Below are positions 1 to 8,617 of a stretch of DNA of 64,000 nucleotides, one piece after another. This DNA comes from Crocinitomix algicola (GTDB taxonomy: Bacteria; Bacteroidota; Bacteroidia; Flavobacteriales_D; Crocinitomicaceae): NCBI RefSeq assembly GCF_001661595.2, contig NZ_LYPF02000017.1:1-64000 (forward strand), written 5' to 3'. Both the position numbers and the translations under genes were made by a program. Below the pieces are notes generated by a model, which saw only the letters and a program-made list of their open reading frames with translations, did not search any database and was not told the DNA's origin. The first letter of the stretch is position 1. Each line of letters begins with the position of its first letter.

Positions 1-1
1 T

Positions 2-76
2 ACCTACCGCTATGTGACGGATAATGGAACTGTAAAAGAGGGACAAGGAAATATTAAACTGTTGACAGGAGAGTAG
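2..76 (+). CDS. C-terminal end of an unidentified protein (5' part outside window)
   Basis: An open frame runs from the left edge to a TAG stop and encodes 24 residues beginning TYRYVTDNGTV and ending KLLTGE. Only the last part of the protein is in the window, so the family cannot be named. The alternating hydrophobic and polar residues suit a terminal beta hairpin. It could be a chance frame, but nothing else occupies this stretch. Confidence 0.35.
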   Translation, partial: TYRYVTDNGTVKEGQGNIKLLTGE

Positions 77-100
77 CAGTGAATGTGGAGTTGAACACTT

Positions 101-213
101 CGCGTTAGGGATTGAAGCAATTGTTTGAGCTCTCCGTCTTAGACGGACGGAAGCGAGTGCGAAAAGCCCGCCACCCACAGTTGCAAACTGTTGGGGTGGA
201 ACGCCCAAAAAAA
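101..213. repeat. Structured intergenic element, resembles a repeat scattered in flavobacterial genomes
   Basis: This stretch is much more GC-rich than its surroundings and contains two inverted repeats. A 15-base palindrome (TCCGTCTTAGACGGA, 133-147) is followed by a strong hairpin at 171-199, with arms starting CCACCCACAG and ending GGGGTGG. Between and around them are the phrases CGTTAGGGATTGAAGC, GCGAAAAGCCCG and AACGCCCAAAAAAA. From memory these phrases occur in a short noncoding element repeated in intergenic regions of many Flavobacteriia. No second copy was seen in this window, so repeat status is inferred. Confidence 0.4.
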
Positions 214-343
214 TGAATATATTGTTAAAATTGAATGCAAAAATTACCCACTTTAAGGGATAAGCAAATTATTGACAAACCTGTTATTTGTTTTGATTCA
301 GTCGATCGAATGATAAATTAAATTCAATGCGTTTAATCAATCA

Positions 344-1672
344 CTAAATTACACCTCTGGCTTTGAGCTCTAAGTATTTATTAATTGTGTTTACGGTTAA
401 ATTTTCCGGTTTAGTTAAAACTGTTTGAATTCCATTTTTTCGTAGCTCTAGTGCTATCTTCTTTTTATCCATTCCATACTTCTCTGCAAAGGTTTTTTGA
501 TAGATGTCTTGGACATAAACAGTTTCCATTTGCGCGGCTTTGGCAACTTCCGTGTTTTCGAAAAACACCACAACCAAAACGTGGAGTTGATTGATTCGTT
601 TTAACAAAGGCAAAATTCGCTTTAATGCATATTCAGACTCAATATTAGTGTAGAGCATCACTAAACTTCGACCTTTAATATGATTTCTAACACCTTGGTA
701 GAGCGTTTCAAAATTACCTTCTAAAAACCTTGTTTTTTGCTTGTACAACAATTCTATTATGCGCTGCAGTTGCTTTGAAGACCGTTCGGCGGCTAATTTA
801 CTCCCTAATTTATCTGAAAAGGTCATTAAACCAGCTCTATCTCCTTTTCTAAGGCAAATGTTTGAAAACGCCAGAGTAGAATTTATGGCATAGTCCAATA
901 ATGTCAAGTCATTAAAAGGCATTCGCATACTTCTACTTTTATCGATAATAGAATATATATGTTGAGCGCGTTCATCCTGGTATTGATTCACCATTAATTC
1001 ATTTCTACGACTAGTAGCTTTCCAATTAACAGTTCTGAAATCATCGCCTTGTACATAATTTTTGATTTGTTCAAATTCATTATTATGGCCTAAACGTCTT
1101 ATTTTTTTAATCCCTGAAAGTGCAGTTTTAGCGAATACTTTCAACTCATATTGCTTCATTTGAAGTATTGAGGGATAAGTTGCGACACTTTCTTCTTGTT
1201 TGACAACAAGTTTACGTTGGACAAAGTGAGTAAACGTTGAGGCGTACACATACAAATCTCCAAATTGAAAAGCACCCCGTTCTGTAGGACGAATATTGTA
1301 GGTAAAGGAAACTGATTTATCAGGCTGTAAGGTTGATTTAAAATGTAGATCACGTAATTGTAATTGAACCGGTGGATTATCGAAAACGGTGATACTAACA
1401 TTAAATGCATAATTATTTAAAACTTCTAACCGAACAGGATTATCATCTCCAAGAGATAAAGGGTTGGGTACTTTACGCTTGGCTTTAATCGGCTTTTTAG
1501 GCGCAAATAGAATCACTATTTCGAGAACGCAGATTGCAGTAAGTAGCATTAATAATACTTGACCAACTAGAAAAAAAACATTAATAGCAAATCCCACTAC
1601 AAAAATCACAGCTATTAAAATTAATGCTGCAAAAAAGCGATACGATAGAAATAAGTCTCTTATATACCTCAT
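344..1672 (-). CDS. DUF58 domain-containing protein (VWA-like, MoxR partner)
   Basis: A 442-residue membrane-anchored protein of the DUF58 family, which is regularly encoded beside MoxR AAA+ ATPases. Two hydrophobic segments (about residues 11-30 and 33-56) anchor the N-terminus. A beta-rich middle (70-165) precedes the DUF58 core near 195-235, with the conserved block around FEQIKNYVQGDDFRTVNWKA. A von Willebrand-like fold follows, carrying a MIDAS-like D-x-S-x-S at DKSRSM (244-249). It is the last gene of a five-gene leftward operon, starting 9 bases after the MoxR stop. Family knowledge suggests a metal-binding adaptor or substrate protein remodelled by MoxR, perhaps in envelope stress; its substrate is unknown. 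Length is typical. Confidence 0.88.
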   Translation of the reverse strand: MRYIRDLFLSYRFFAALILIAVIFVVGFAINVFFLVGQVLLMLLTAICVLEIVILFAPKKPIKAKRKVPNPLSLGDDNPVRLEVLNNYAFNVSITVFDNPPVQLQLRDLHFKSTLQPDKSVSFTYNIRPTERGAFQFGDLYVYASTFTHFVQRKLVVKQEESVATYPSILQMKQYELKVFAKTALSGIKKIRRLGHNNEFEQIKNYVQGDDFRTVNWKATSRRNELMVNQYQDERAQHIYSIIDKSRSMRMPFNDLTLLDYAINSTLAFSNICLRKGDRAGLMTFSDKLGSKLAAERSSKQLQRIIELLYKQKTRFLEGNFETLYQGVRNHIKGRSLVMLYTNIESEYALKRILPLLKRINQLHVLVVVFFENTEVAKAAQMETVYVQDIYQKTFAEKYGMDKKKIALELRKNGIQTVLTKPENLTVNTINKYLELKARGVI

Positions 1673-1681
1673 TCGAATAAA

Positions 1682-2758
1682 TTATCTCGGAACTTCTATT
1701 TCGTGGACAATTTCTTTTATCAATTCTTCGACTGACATTCCTTCCATTTCAGCTTCAGGTGTCATTATTAAACGATGATTCAAAACATGAGGCGCGACAA
1801 ATTGCACATCATCTGGAATCACAAAATCGCGTCCACGTATTGCTGCAAAAGCCTTGGCTGTTTTTAACATAGACAATGAAGCTCTAGGAGACCCCCCTAG
1901 GTACAATTTTGCATGATTACGGGTAGCATTTGTGATGCTTGCAATATATTTTAAAATTTGATCCTCAATTTTTACTTGTTCAATCAAATCTTGAATTTGT
2001 TTCAAGTCTGTTGCTGTAAAAACATTCATCACTGTATTTAAATCAGGTGATTTTATATTGTTTTTATAGCGTTTTAATATTTCGTGTTCATCATTTAAAT
2101 CAGGATAATCAATTTTGATTTTAAACAAAAATCGGTCGAGTTGAGCCTCTGGTAAATTGTAGGTTCCTTCCTGTTCTACGGGGTTTTGGGTAGCCAATAC
2201 TAAGAAAGGAAAATCCATTTTATACACCTTAGAATCGTAGGATATTTGCCGCTCTTCCATTACCTCAAACAATGCTGCCTGCGTTTTTGCTGGTGCTCTG
2301 TTTATTTCATCAATTAAAACTATATTTGAAAAAACGGGTCCTTTTTGAAAGCTGAAACTCGCGTCTTTCATGTTGTACACTGATGTTCCAATAACATCTG
2401 AAGGCATCAAATCAGGCGTAAACTGTATTCTCGAAAAATCAACATCCAAGGTTTTTGAAAGAACTTTAGCGGTCAGTGTTTTTGCGACACCAGGAACACC
2501 TTCCAAAAGAACATGTCCATTTGCAAAAATGGCAATCAATAATAGATCAACCATCTCCGTTTGTCCAATCACAAAATTTCCTAATTCGCGGCGTGTCGCA
2601 TTTACTTTGTCATGAATAAATCCGAGATTCAAAGTCGATTTAAAAATATCGTCTTGATTTGATTGAGGCTGCTCATTTACCGGTGTTTCCTGTGGATTTT
2701 CATCCGATTGATTCGTATCCTCGTTCGATTGATTTAAGTTGTTTTGATCTTCCATCAT
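1682..2758 (-). CDS. MoxR-family AAA+ ATPase
   Basis: A 358-residue cytoplasmic AAA+ ATPase of the MoxR type, expected to act as a chaperone on its VWA/DUF58 partner. Walker A is GVPGVAKT (87-94), Walker B is IVLIDE (146-151), and the sensor 1 region is ATQNP (189-193). The C-terminal lid domain includes the LGGSPRASL block. The first 38 residues are an unusual Asn/Gln/Glu-rich, probably disordered extension. The start overlaps the upstream DUF4350 gene by 4 bases, showing tight translational coupling. The first two codons are both ATG, so either could initiate. Confidence 0.95.
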   Translation of the reverse strand: MMEDQNNLNQSNEDTNQSDENPQETPVNEQPQSNQDDIFKSTLNLGFIHDKVNATRRELGNFVIGQTEMVDLLLIAIFANGHVLLEGVPGVAKTLTAKVLSKTLDVDFSRIQFTPDLMPSDVIGTSVYNMKDASFSFQKGPVFSNIVLIDEINRAPAKTQAALFEVMEERQISYDSKVYKMDFPFLVLATQNPVEQEGTYNLPEAQLDRFLFKIKIDYPDLNDEHEILKRYKNNIKSPDLNTVMNVFTATDLKQIQDLIEQVKIEDQILKYIASITNATRNHAKLYLGGSPRASLSMLKTAKAFAAIRGRDFVIPDDVQFVAPHVLNHRLIMTPEAEMEGMSVEELIKEIVHEIEVPR

Positions 2759-4017
2759 CTACAATTTTTATAAAATTTTTCGATTTTTTGGTGCAGATTA
2801 ATCAATTCTTGATCTGTCACCGATGATGCATTTTCCAACGCATCAAAAGTTGAAAAAATATCCGTTATTTCTTCTTTTGAAATATGAGATTTAAAGGATA
2901 ATTTTTCAATAAATTTTTCATCAGGTTGATTGCTGATGATAAAATAATGATTTGCAATAAAGTTTAAGAATGTACGCTCTTTTAACTTAACCAGCTTATT
3001 ATGTTTTTTCTCTTGCAGATAAAGCGAAGAAAGCGAATTAATATATTGCAGTGACATATTTTCTTTTGACTCTGCTGCAGGAATTACATCTTGTTGTCGT
3101 TTACCTTTAAAAAGCGCGTATAAAATTGCTCCGATAAGCAAGATTAGCATTGCCCAATATAAAGGAGGGTTCTCCATAATAAATTGGAGCATACTTTGAC
3201 GTTTTTCACCGCCCTTTTCACGGTCTTTATTCTCCGAATGATACTCCGTATAGAATTTATCCCATTGCATTCTGCCTGGAGGAATGTGTTTTAGGACGTT
3301 TTCTACATACTGAAAACCATCCCGTTTCATCATTGACACATTTGTAAATACATAAGGGTTAGAATGTAAATAAATTGTCCCAGATTCACAGATGATTTTC
3401 AAGAAGTTTATTTCATCTTTCGTATTGCCCCCTAACGATTCAATTGAATCTCTGATATCATACAATAAACCTTCATAATTAAAGTAAGCCCAGTCTACCT
3501 CAATTAACCTGTTTTCAAAGATATAATCAAATTGATAGCGCTTTGATGCTAAATTTTGATGATAAAATTTGAAATATTGCGTTGAATCTTTCACTTCTTT
3601 GTTTAAAACAGCAGTACGATTCTCAAAATAATTTTTTAAGAGATCCCAAGGAAAGGTTTCTGCAGCAATAAATGCAGTATTCCCTTCTGAAACGAAATTC
3701 ATCAAATAAGTAACGGCAGAATCTTTCAAGAAGTTTCTACGACCTACAAAAAAATAAATATCATTCAGCGCTGGGTCATCAACTAACGTTTCTTCTAATG
3801 GTTTATCAATCTCTATGAAATTCCCAAAAAACCCAGTTGTATCCAGCAATTCTTTCATCATATAAGTTCCGTAAGGACCTTTATCCTCTGGCTCATAAGT
3901 TAACGTCCAACTATCTGTTACATAGTCATCGGTATTTACAGAACTGGCCCAATACATAACAAGTATCAGCAGCAAGACTACTCCCCCAACAATTCCTATT
4001 TTTGTGTACTTACTCAA
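2755..4017 (-). CDS. DUF4350 domain-containing membrane protein
   Basis: A 420-residue protein with a membrane segment at residues 7-26, a large extracytoplasmic region and a second membrane segment near 285-304, followed by a cytoplasmic tail of about 115 residues. The extracytoplasmic part contains the DUF4350 signature: D-x-W-T-L-T-Y near the start, then the DKGPYGTYMMKELL block, and a Rossmann-like layout (YFFVGRRNFL, AFIAAETFP). This family is found in bacteroidotal and actinobacterial MoxR operons and has no assigned biochemical activity. The gene lies 2 bases after the DUF4129 stop and overlaps the MoxR gene by 4 bases, so it probably belongs to the same envelope complex. Confidence 0.82.
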   Translation of the reverse strand: MSKYTKIGIVGGVVLLLILVMYWASSVNTDDYVTDSWTLTYEPEDKGPYGTYMMKELLDTTGFFGNFIEIDKPLEETLVDDPALNDIYFFVGRRNFLKDSAVTYLMNFVSEGNTAFIAAETFPWDLLKNYFENRTAVLNKEVKDSTQYFKFYHQNLASKRYQFDYIFENRLIEVDWAYFNYEGLLYDIRDSIESLGGNTKDEINFLKIICESGTIYLHSNPYVFTNVSMMKRDGFQYVENVLKHIPPGRMQWDKFYTEYHSENKDREKGGEKRQSMLQFIMENPPLYWAMLILLIGAILYALFKGKRQQDVIPAAESKENMSLQYINSLSSLYLQEKKHNKLVKLKERTFLNFIANHYFIISNQPDEKFIEKLSFKSHISKEEITDIFSTFDALENASSVTDQELINLHQKIEKFYKNCR

Positions 4018-4019
4018 TT

Positions 4020-4823
4020 TTATTTAACTCCTAATTTGTTTAAAAAACGGGTGAATTTTGGTTGAATTAATTCAAATTTTTCCTTGTCAATTTCTCGTTT
4101 ACCATACCAGATTATCTCAAAGTAATTTACAGAAGTATTGAAATCCTCAAATTCTTCGCGATTTGCCATTTCTCTTAAGTACTGAAAATTTGTTTTTTCC
4201 TTTTCCCAGCGAATCCAATTCTTTTGCGTTAAGTCTCTGACAATAAAAATAAAGTACACCCTTACTGCTCCTCTATAATCTTGTTTATCCAAGGCTTCTT
4301 TTAATAATCTTTGTAATTCAGTTAGGGGTATTTCAGTTGGATTTACTTCTTCAAACGTATTGACTAAAGGCTTAATTTTTTTTCCTTTAGACTGACTGTT
4401 GATAAAGAGATAATAAAGTAAAAATATGAGACCAAGAATAAATATACCGATAATGATGTATCCAAACACACCCATTCCACTAAAATTTGGCAAGGTAAAA
4501 GAAGGTGGAGCACTTTGATTAGGAGGGCTTTTCCGATAATTTGAACGTTCGATTCTTTTATTTTTTCCACTTCCCGAGCCTCCTGATCCACCTGACCCAC
4601 CTGAACCCCCAGAACTTTTTTCATATTTTCGTTGCTCACGTTCAAACTCTTCGCGATTCTCATAAGTCCATTCGCGCCCAGGGCTATTCTCTCGCCCTTC
4701 ATATCGAATACCATCCCTAATGTCTTGCCATTTATTTTGGTCTAAACCATGATCGTATAAATCATCCTGTCCAAAAAGAACAAGAGACCCTAAAAACAAT
4801 ATGGAAATAATCACTTTACTCAA
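4020..4823 (-). CDS. DUF4129 domain-containing protein
   Basis: A 267-residue protein with an N-terminal signal peptide (MSKVIISILFLGSLVLFGQ), an acidic and aromatic extracytoplasmic segment, and a Gly-Ser linker of four GGS repeats near residues 71-86. One membrane segment follows (about 120-141), then a cytoplasmic DUF4129 domain (about 165-262) with the W-x-K-x-K-T-N-x-x-Y-L core. DUF4129 is also found at the C-terminus of some transglutaminase-like membrane proteins; here it stands alone. The start overlaps the 3' end of the SpoIIM-like gene by 8 bases. The linker suggests a flexible tether between periplasmic and membrane parts. Function is unknown, but co-operonic membership with MoxR and DUF58 is typical. 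Confidence 0.82.
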   Translation of the reverse strand: MSKVIISILFLGSLVLFGQDDLYDHGLDQNKWQDIRDGIRYEGRENSPGREWTYENREEFEREQRKYEKSSGGSGGSGGSGGSGSGKNKRIERSNYRKSPPNQSAPPSFTLPNFSGMGVFGYIIIGIFILGLIFLLYYLFINSQSKGKKIKPLVNTFEEVNPTEIPLTELQRLLKEALDKQDYRGAVRVYFIFIVRDLTQKNWIRWEKEKTNFQYLREMANREEFEDFNTSVNYFEIIWYGKREIDKEKFELIQPKFTRFLNKLGVK

Positions 4824-6690
4824 AATCTAGATCTGTTTCAAAATGACGACTTCTTTTACCAAAACTTGTTAACCGATCAAACATACCTTTGGCTGTTTTT
4901 CTTTCTTGAACGCTATAATAGGACAAGCTAAAAGAAAATGAAGCAAGAGTAACTATAAGAAAAAGGAAAAAAATGTAGGCGACTGAATTTACGACAGCAA
5001 TTACAACACGATATTCATCCAAAACAGTTATCAAGGTATCCTTGACAAAATCATTTATAATGGTTAGGATACCCAATTCAAATGGGTTATGCAATACGAA
5101 AAAGAAAATAATTGTAATTGCGATTAAGGAGATATTAGAGAGAAGAATATCTCCATAACCACCTTTACCTAAATCAAATGATCGACTTATAGCAGTAAAA
5201 AAATTAACATTTTCTAAGACAATTATAGAAGGAATAACAGTTAAGAATGGGGCAATTAAAATCAATAAAAACAACAATACCCCAGGAGAAAACAGAAATA
5301 TTGAATATACCATCAACATGTACAAATACAACCATACAAAGTGTTTTAAAGCAAACTTAATGTAGAGCTGCATAAATTTTCCAGTCTTATTTTCCGACAA
5401 TACAAAGAAGCCTGCAGCCATCAAAAATGTTAAGGGAACAGGCCACCCCAATAACTTGTAAAAATTAAAATCATTTCCAGTTCCAAACAGTGATCCAAAC
5501 GTTTGATGCCAATCTAAATTATAATCAAATCGAAACCATTCTAGGGCAAAAACAAGAATCAACATTCCTGCAAATAAAGGAAAAACTAGATTAAAGAAGA
5601 GTTTAGACAATTTTGCTGAATGACTAATAAACAGTGTAAATGTATCTGTAAAAATTTCACCTGGTTTGCGAATTTTGTACCATACGATTTCCTTTTTTGG
5701 AATGAAACGAGGAATTTCTTGGACTTTAATTTTTTCCGGGAACTTTTTGGCTACCTGAACGGGATAATATACATAGTAAAAGAGAATGATTGCGAATGAC
5801 CCAAAAATGATGAGCAATTTTAAAACAGTTGGTATAACTTGATAATGTCTGGTTACATAACTTTCTAAAGCTCCTGCCATTATAAATACAGGAACCAGAC
5901 TTAACATAATTATCATTCCTCGTTTTGCCGAAAAAATCAATGACTGCATTCGACTATATGATTTTGGAAATATTAAACCATTTCCAACGGTTAAGCCGGC
6001 GGCACCAGCTATCACAATGGCTGAAATTTCGAAGGCTCCATGAATCCAAATTGTCAAGAAGGTAGTAAACAACAACCCTTTTGCTTTAAACCACCATTGG
6101 AAAGCGCCTAACATAATTCCGTTTTGCAACATTACCCAATACGTTCCTAAAGTAAATAAAATTCCACCGGTAAAAGCTAAAAAAGCAACACGAATATTAT
6201 TGATGGTAATCGCAAAAAACATGGCCCCTTGTGAAGACTCTCCATAGACTCCCATTGGATTTCCGTTAGCAATACGTTCTTCCGTCGATTCGACGTAATA
6301 ATCACCAAAAATCACGCGAACAAAGTCGACATCATAATGTTGAGATATAACACCTACAAGAATTGCCAAAACAAAAAAGCAAAAAGTTGCGACTAAATTT
6401 CTTCGTGCACGATACATTTCCAAAGGAACCACTTCCTTCCAAAACTTCATAAAATTACCGATAGGCTGTTTTCGTTGTTTATACAAGCTAGTAAATACAC
6501 CTTGAGACAATTGATTAAGATAAACTCTAACGGATCGTCTTGGATAGAAAGTTTTGGCGTATGATAAGTCTTCGGTTATTTCCGTAAACAATTCAGAAAC
6601 TTCATCTGGGTCGTTATTACTATTGTTGGACAATTTTTCAAAACGCGCCCACTTTTTTTTATTTTGTTTTATGAAATCGGTTTCTTTCAT
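4816..6690 (-). CDS. SpoIIM-family (DUF95) membrane protein with a C-terminal second membrane module
   Basis: First gene of the leftward operon, 624 residues and strongly hydrophobic. Residues 95-315 form a stage II sporulation protein M (DUF95) domain, recognised by the IHGAFEISAI motif (216-225) and the helix pattern around it. Stand-alone bacteroidotal SpoIIM proteins are near 320 residues. Here another 300 residues with about six membrane segments follow. Their end (LSYYSVQERK near 590-600) resembles the glycerophosphodiesterase membrane-domain or DUF4013 type, suggesting a fusion of two usually separate genes. The organism is not a spore former, so the role is probably membrane or envelope remodelling. 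A near-consensus TATTTTTA lies 17 bases upstream of the ATG. Confidence 0.83.
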   Translation of the reverse strand: MKETDFIKQNKKKWARFEKLSNNSNNDPDEVSELFTEITEDLSYAKTFYPRRSVRVYLNQLSQGVFTSLYKQRKQPIGNFMKFWKEVVPLEMYRARRNLVATFCFFVLAILVGVISQHYDVDFVRVIFGDYYVESTEERIANGNPMGVYGESSQGAMFFAITINNIRVAFLAFTGGILFTLGTYWVMLQNGIMLGAFQWWFKAKGLLFTTFLTIWIHGAFEISAIVIAGAAGLTVGNGLIFPKSYSRMQSLIFSAKRGMIIMLSLVPVFIMAGALESYVTRHYQVIPTVLKLLIIFGSFAIILFYYVYYPVQVAKKFPEKIKVQEIPRFIPKKEIVWYKIRKPGEIFTDTFTLFISHSAKLSKLFFNLVFPLFAGMLILVFALEWFRFDYNLDWHQTFGSLFGTGNDFNFYKLLGWPVPLTFLMAAGFFVLSENKTGKFMQLYIKFALKHFVWLYLYMLMVYSIFLFSPGVLLFLLILIAPFLTVIPSIIVLENVNFFTAISRSFDLGKGGYGDILLSNISLIAITIIFFFVLHNPFELGILTIINDFVKDTLITVLDEYRVVIAVVNSVAYIFFLFLIVTLASFSFSLSYYSVQERKTAKGMFDRLTSFGKRSRHFETDLDFE

Positions 6691-6841
6691 GTCATAAGTC
6701 GGATGCTAAAAATAACACTTTTTTCTTTTCACATCTTTTAAAAAAGTGTTAGTCTTTATTTAAAAAGTCAAATTCAAACGTTTCGTCGATTTGAATGGGT
6801 CACTTAACGATAATATAAAGCGAGTTATGACTTTAAAAATG

Positions 6842-6849
6842 TATTTTTG
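6842..6849 (+). promoter_or_regulatory. Predicted -7 promoter element of mscL
   Basis: TATTTTTG matches the Bacteroidota -7 consensus TAnnTTTG. It lies 27 bases before the ATG at 6876 and downstream of the divergent SpoIIM operon. No convincing -33 TTG was seen. Confidence 0.45.
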
Positions 6850-6875
6850 ACGCTTAAACCTATAAAAAATTGAAT

Positions 6876-7286
6876 ATGTTAAAAGAGTTCAGAGATTTTA
6901 TAATGACTGGTAATGTTTTAGAGTTATCAATTGCTGTAATCTTAGCCGGAGTTGTTAAGGAAGTTGTAACGGGCTTTACCAATTTAATTATGATGCCTTT
7001 TATTGGTCATTTCACAGGCGGAATGGATTTTTCAGACTTCAAAATTGTTCTTTCTGAAGCTATTATGGATGCAGAAGGAACAATTACTACTCCTGAAAAC
7101 GCTATTTTATATGGACAATGGATCAATACAATTATTAACTTAATTATTGTTGGTTTTGTACTTTTTATGGTTGTAAAAGGATATAACAAACTTAAAAAGA
7201 AAAAAGAAGAAGCACCTGCCGCTCCTCCAGCACCTTCTAAAGAAGAGGTATTGTTAACTGAAATCAGAGACTTACTTAAAAAATAA
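6876..7286 (+). CDS. mscL: Large-conductance mechanosensitive channel MscL
   Basis: A 136-residue inner-membrane channel that opens under membrane tension and releases solutes during hypo-osmotic shock. The N-terminal amphipathic start KEFRDFIMTGNVLELSIAVI is followed by TM1, a periplasmic loop (GGMDFSDFKIVL), TM2 (about 88-108), and the conserved cytoplasmic tail KKKEEAPAAPPAPSKEEVLL. Length and tail closely match Escherichia coli MscL. An in-frame TTG six bases upstream would add two residues, but the ATG at 6876 is the natural start and sits 27 bases after a -7 element. The DUF3078 gene follows 25 bases later, probably co-transcribed. Confidence 0.97.
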   Translation: MLKEFRDFIMTGNVLELSIAVILAGVVKEVVTGFTNLIMMPFIGHFTGGMDFSDFKIVLSEAIMDAEGTITTPENAILYGQWINTIINLIIVGFVLFMVVKGYNKLKKKKEEAPAAPPAPSKEEVLLTEIRDLLKK

Positions 7287-7311
7287 TAAGTAGCGTAAAA
7301 ATTAAGAAAAA

Positions 7312-8298
7312 ATGAAAAAAATATTTTTACTAAGCCTTGGACTTACAACTGTCTTATCATTTGCACAAGTTACTGAAGGTGAAAAAGAATTGACAACAGT
7401 TAACACCGATACAGTTGATGGCTGGAGCAAAGGCGGTTATTTTTCATTAAATGGTTCGCAAACCAGTTTAACTAACTGGGTAGCTGGTGGTCAAAACTCC
7501 GTGACTGTAAACGGTTTATTTGGTGTTTATGCTGATTTAAAAAGAGGTTCGATGACTTGGGAAAATTCATTGGACTTGGGTTATGGAATTTTGAAGCAGA
7601 GCAATGAACTATTTCAATCTACGGGTTCAAAATGGATTAAAACTGATGACCGAATAGATTTAACTTCTAAATTCGGTCAAAAAGCATCGGATAACTGGTA
7701 CTATGCAGCCCTAACTAACTTTAGAACTCAATCTACTGCTGGTTATGCTTACCCGAATGACACCATCGAAATTTCTGGTTTTCTAGCACCTGCATATTGG
7801 TTAACAGCAATAGGTATGGATTATAAGCCAAATAAAAAGTTTAGTTTATTTGTTGCACCAATTACCTCTAAATTCACTTTTGTTAATGATCAAACTTTAG
7901 CAGATGCAGGATCATTTGGAGTGACTGCGGCCGAAGAAGATGCAAATGGAATGGCCATTGTTGGTACAGGTAAAAGAATGCGTACAGAATTTGGGGGTTA
8001 CCTTAGAATGAAGTATAAAACAAATCTTGCTGAAAATATCACTTTCACCACCAAACTGGATTTATTCTCTAACTACTTAAACAATCCTTCTCGAGTAGAT
8101 GTTAACTGGGAAAATTTAGTTGAAATTAAATTATGGAAGTTTTTATCTGCAACAATTTCAACTCATCTCATTTATGATGATGATGTAAACATCGCCATTG
8201 TTGATGCTGATGGTAATCAAACAGCTTTTGGTCCTCGTGTTCAATTCAAAGAGGTCTTAGGCGTTGGATTAGCATGGAAAATTGATCAAAAACCATAA
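7312..8298 (+). CDS. DUF3078 domain-containing outer-membrane protein
   Basis: A 328-residue protein with a signal peptide (MKKIFLLSLGLTTVLSFAQ). The rest is rich in beta strands and aromatic residues, as in a beta-barrel outer-membrane protein. The motif W-x-x-G-G near residue 40 (WSKGGYFSLNGSQTSLTNW) is typical of DUF3078, a Bacteroidota family of unknown function. It follows mscL by 25 bases and is followed by a rho-independent terminator, so the two form a short operon. Whether there is a link to osmotic stress is not shown by the sequence. Confidence 0.85.
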   Translation: MKKIFLLSLGLTTVLSFAQVTEGEKELTTVNTDTVDGWSKGGYFSLNGSQTSLTNWVAGGQNSVTVNGLFGVYADLKRGSMTWENSLDLGYGILKQSNELFQSTGSKWIKTDDRIDLTSKFGQKASDNWYYAALTNFRTQSTAGYAYPNDTIEISGFLAPAYWLTAIGMDYKPNKKFSLFVAPITSKFTFVNDQTLADAGSFGVTAAEEDANGMAIVGTGKRMRTEFGGYLRMKYKTNLAENITFTTKLDLFSNYLNNPSRVDVNWENLVEIKLWKFLSATISTHLIYDDDVNIAIVDADGNQTAFGPRVQFKEVLGVGLAWKIDQKP

Positions 8299-8319
8299 AC
8301 AACTAAAGATTTTATAACG

Positions 8320-8356
8320 AAAAAGGCGTCATTCTTTAAAGAAAAACGCCTTTTTT
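8320..8356 (+). terminator. Rho-independent terminator after the DUF3078 gene
   Basis: AAAAAGGCGT pairs with ACGCCTTTTT around an inner TTCTTTAAAGAA palindrome, followed by a T run. It starts 22 bases after the stop codon of the DUF3078 gene. Confidence 0.85.
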
Positions 8357-8617
8357 AATGGGAAAATGGGAAGGTTGAACTGTGCTGTCGTTAAATGGTA
8401 TATGTTAGACTTAGTTTAGTTTTTAAGCTTCCCAATTTTTTCCGATGTTTTTTCGCTGAATCGGTCAACGTTATGACTCGGTTCAGTGAAGAAGTTGGTT
8501 CTAGCCCACCCTGAGCGTCGAGCGCAACTTTTTGCTTATATCACTTTATATATGTTTGTCGAAAAAAAAGGTAACCTACTATTCTAAAAAAAAAATCAAC
8601 TATTCACTAACGAATAA
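8357..8617. other. Noncoding gap between convergent genes
   Basis: Together with the terminator before it, this makes a 319-base gene-free stretch. It contains an imperfect inverted repeat at 8456-8486 (CTGAATCGGTC against GACTCGGTTCAG), a more GC-rich patch near 8500-8522, and A-rich runs before the next gene. No open frame, tRNA or known riboswitch motif was recognised. Confidence 0.5.

Noticed and set aside
4364-4714. A 116-codon frame overlapping the DUF4129 gene on the same strand
   Set aside because: It is a shifted reading of the DUF4129 gene, including its Gly-Ser linker; the DUF4129 frame has the signal peptide, membrane helix and conserved core.
4816-6690. Evidence for sporulation from the SpoIIM-like gene
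   Set aside because: SpoIIM/DUF95 proteins are widespread in non-sporulating bacteria, and no other sporulation gene is present.
8357-8617. tRNA or small RNA gene in the 260-base gap
   Set aside because: No cloverleaf or conserved T-loop (GGTTCGA-type with matching stems) could be folded by eye; only an imperfect inverted repeat is present.
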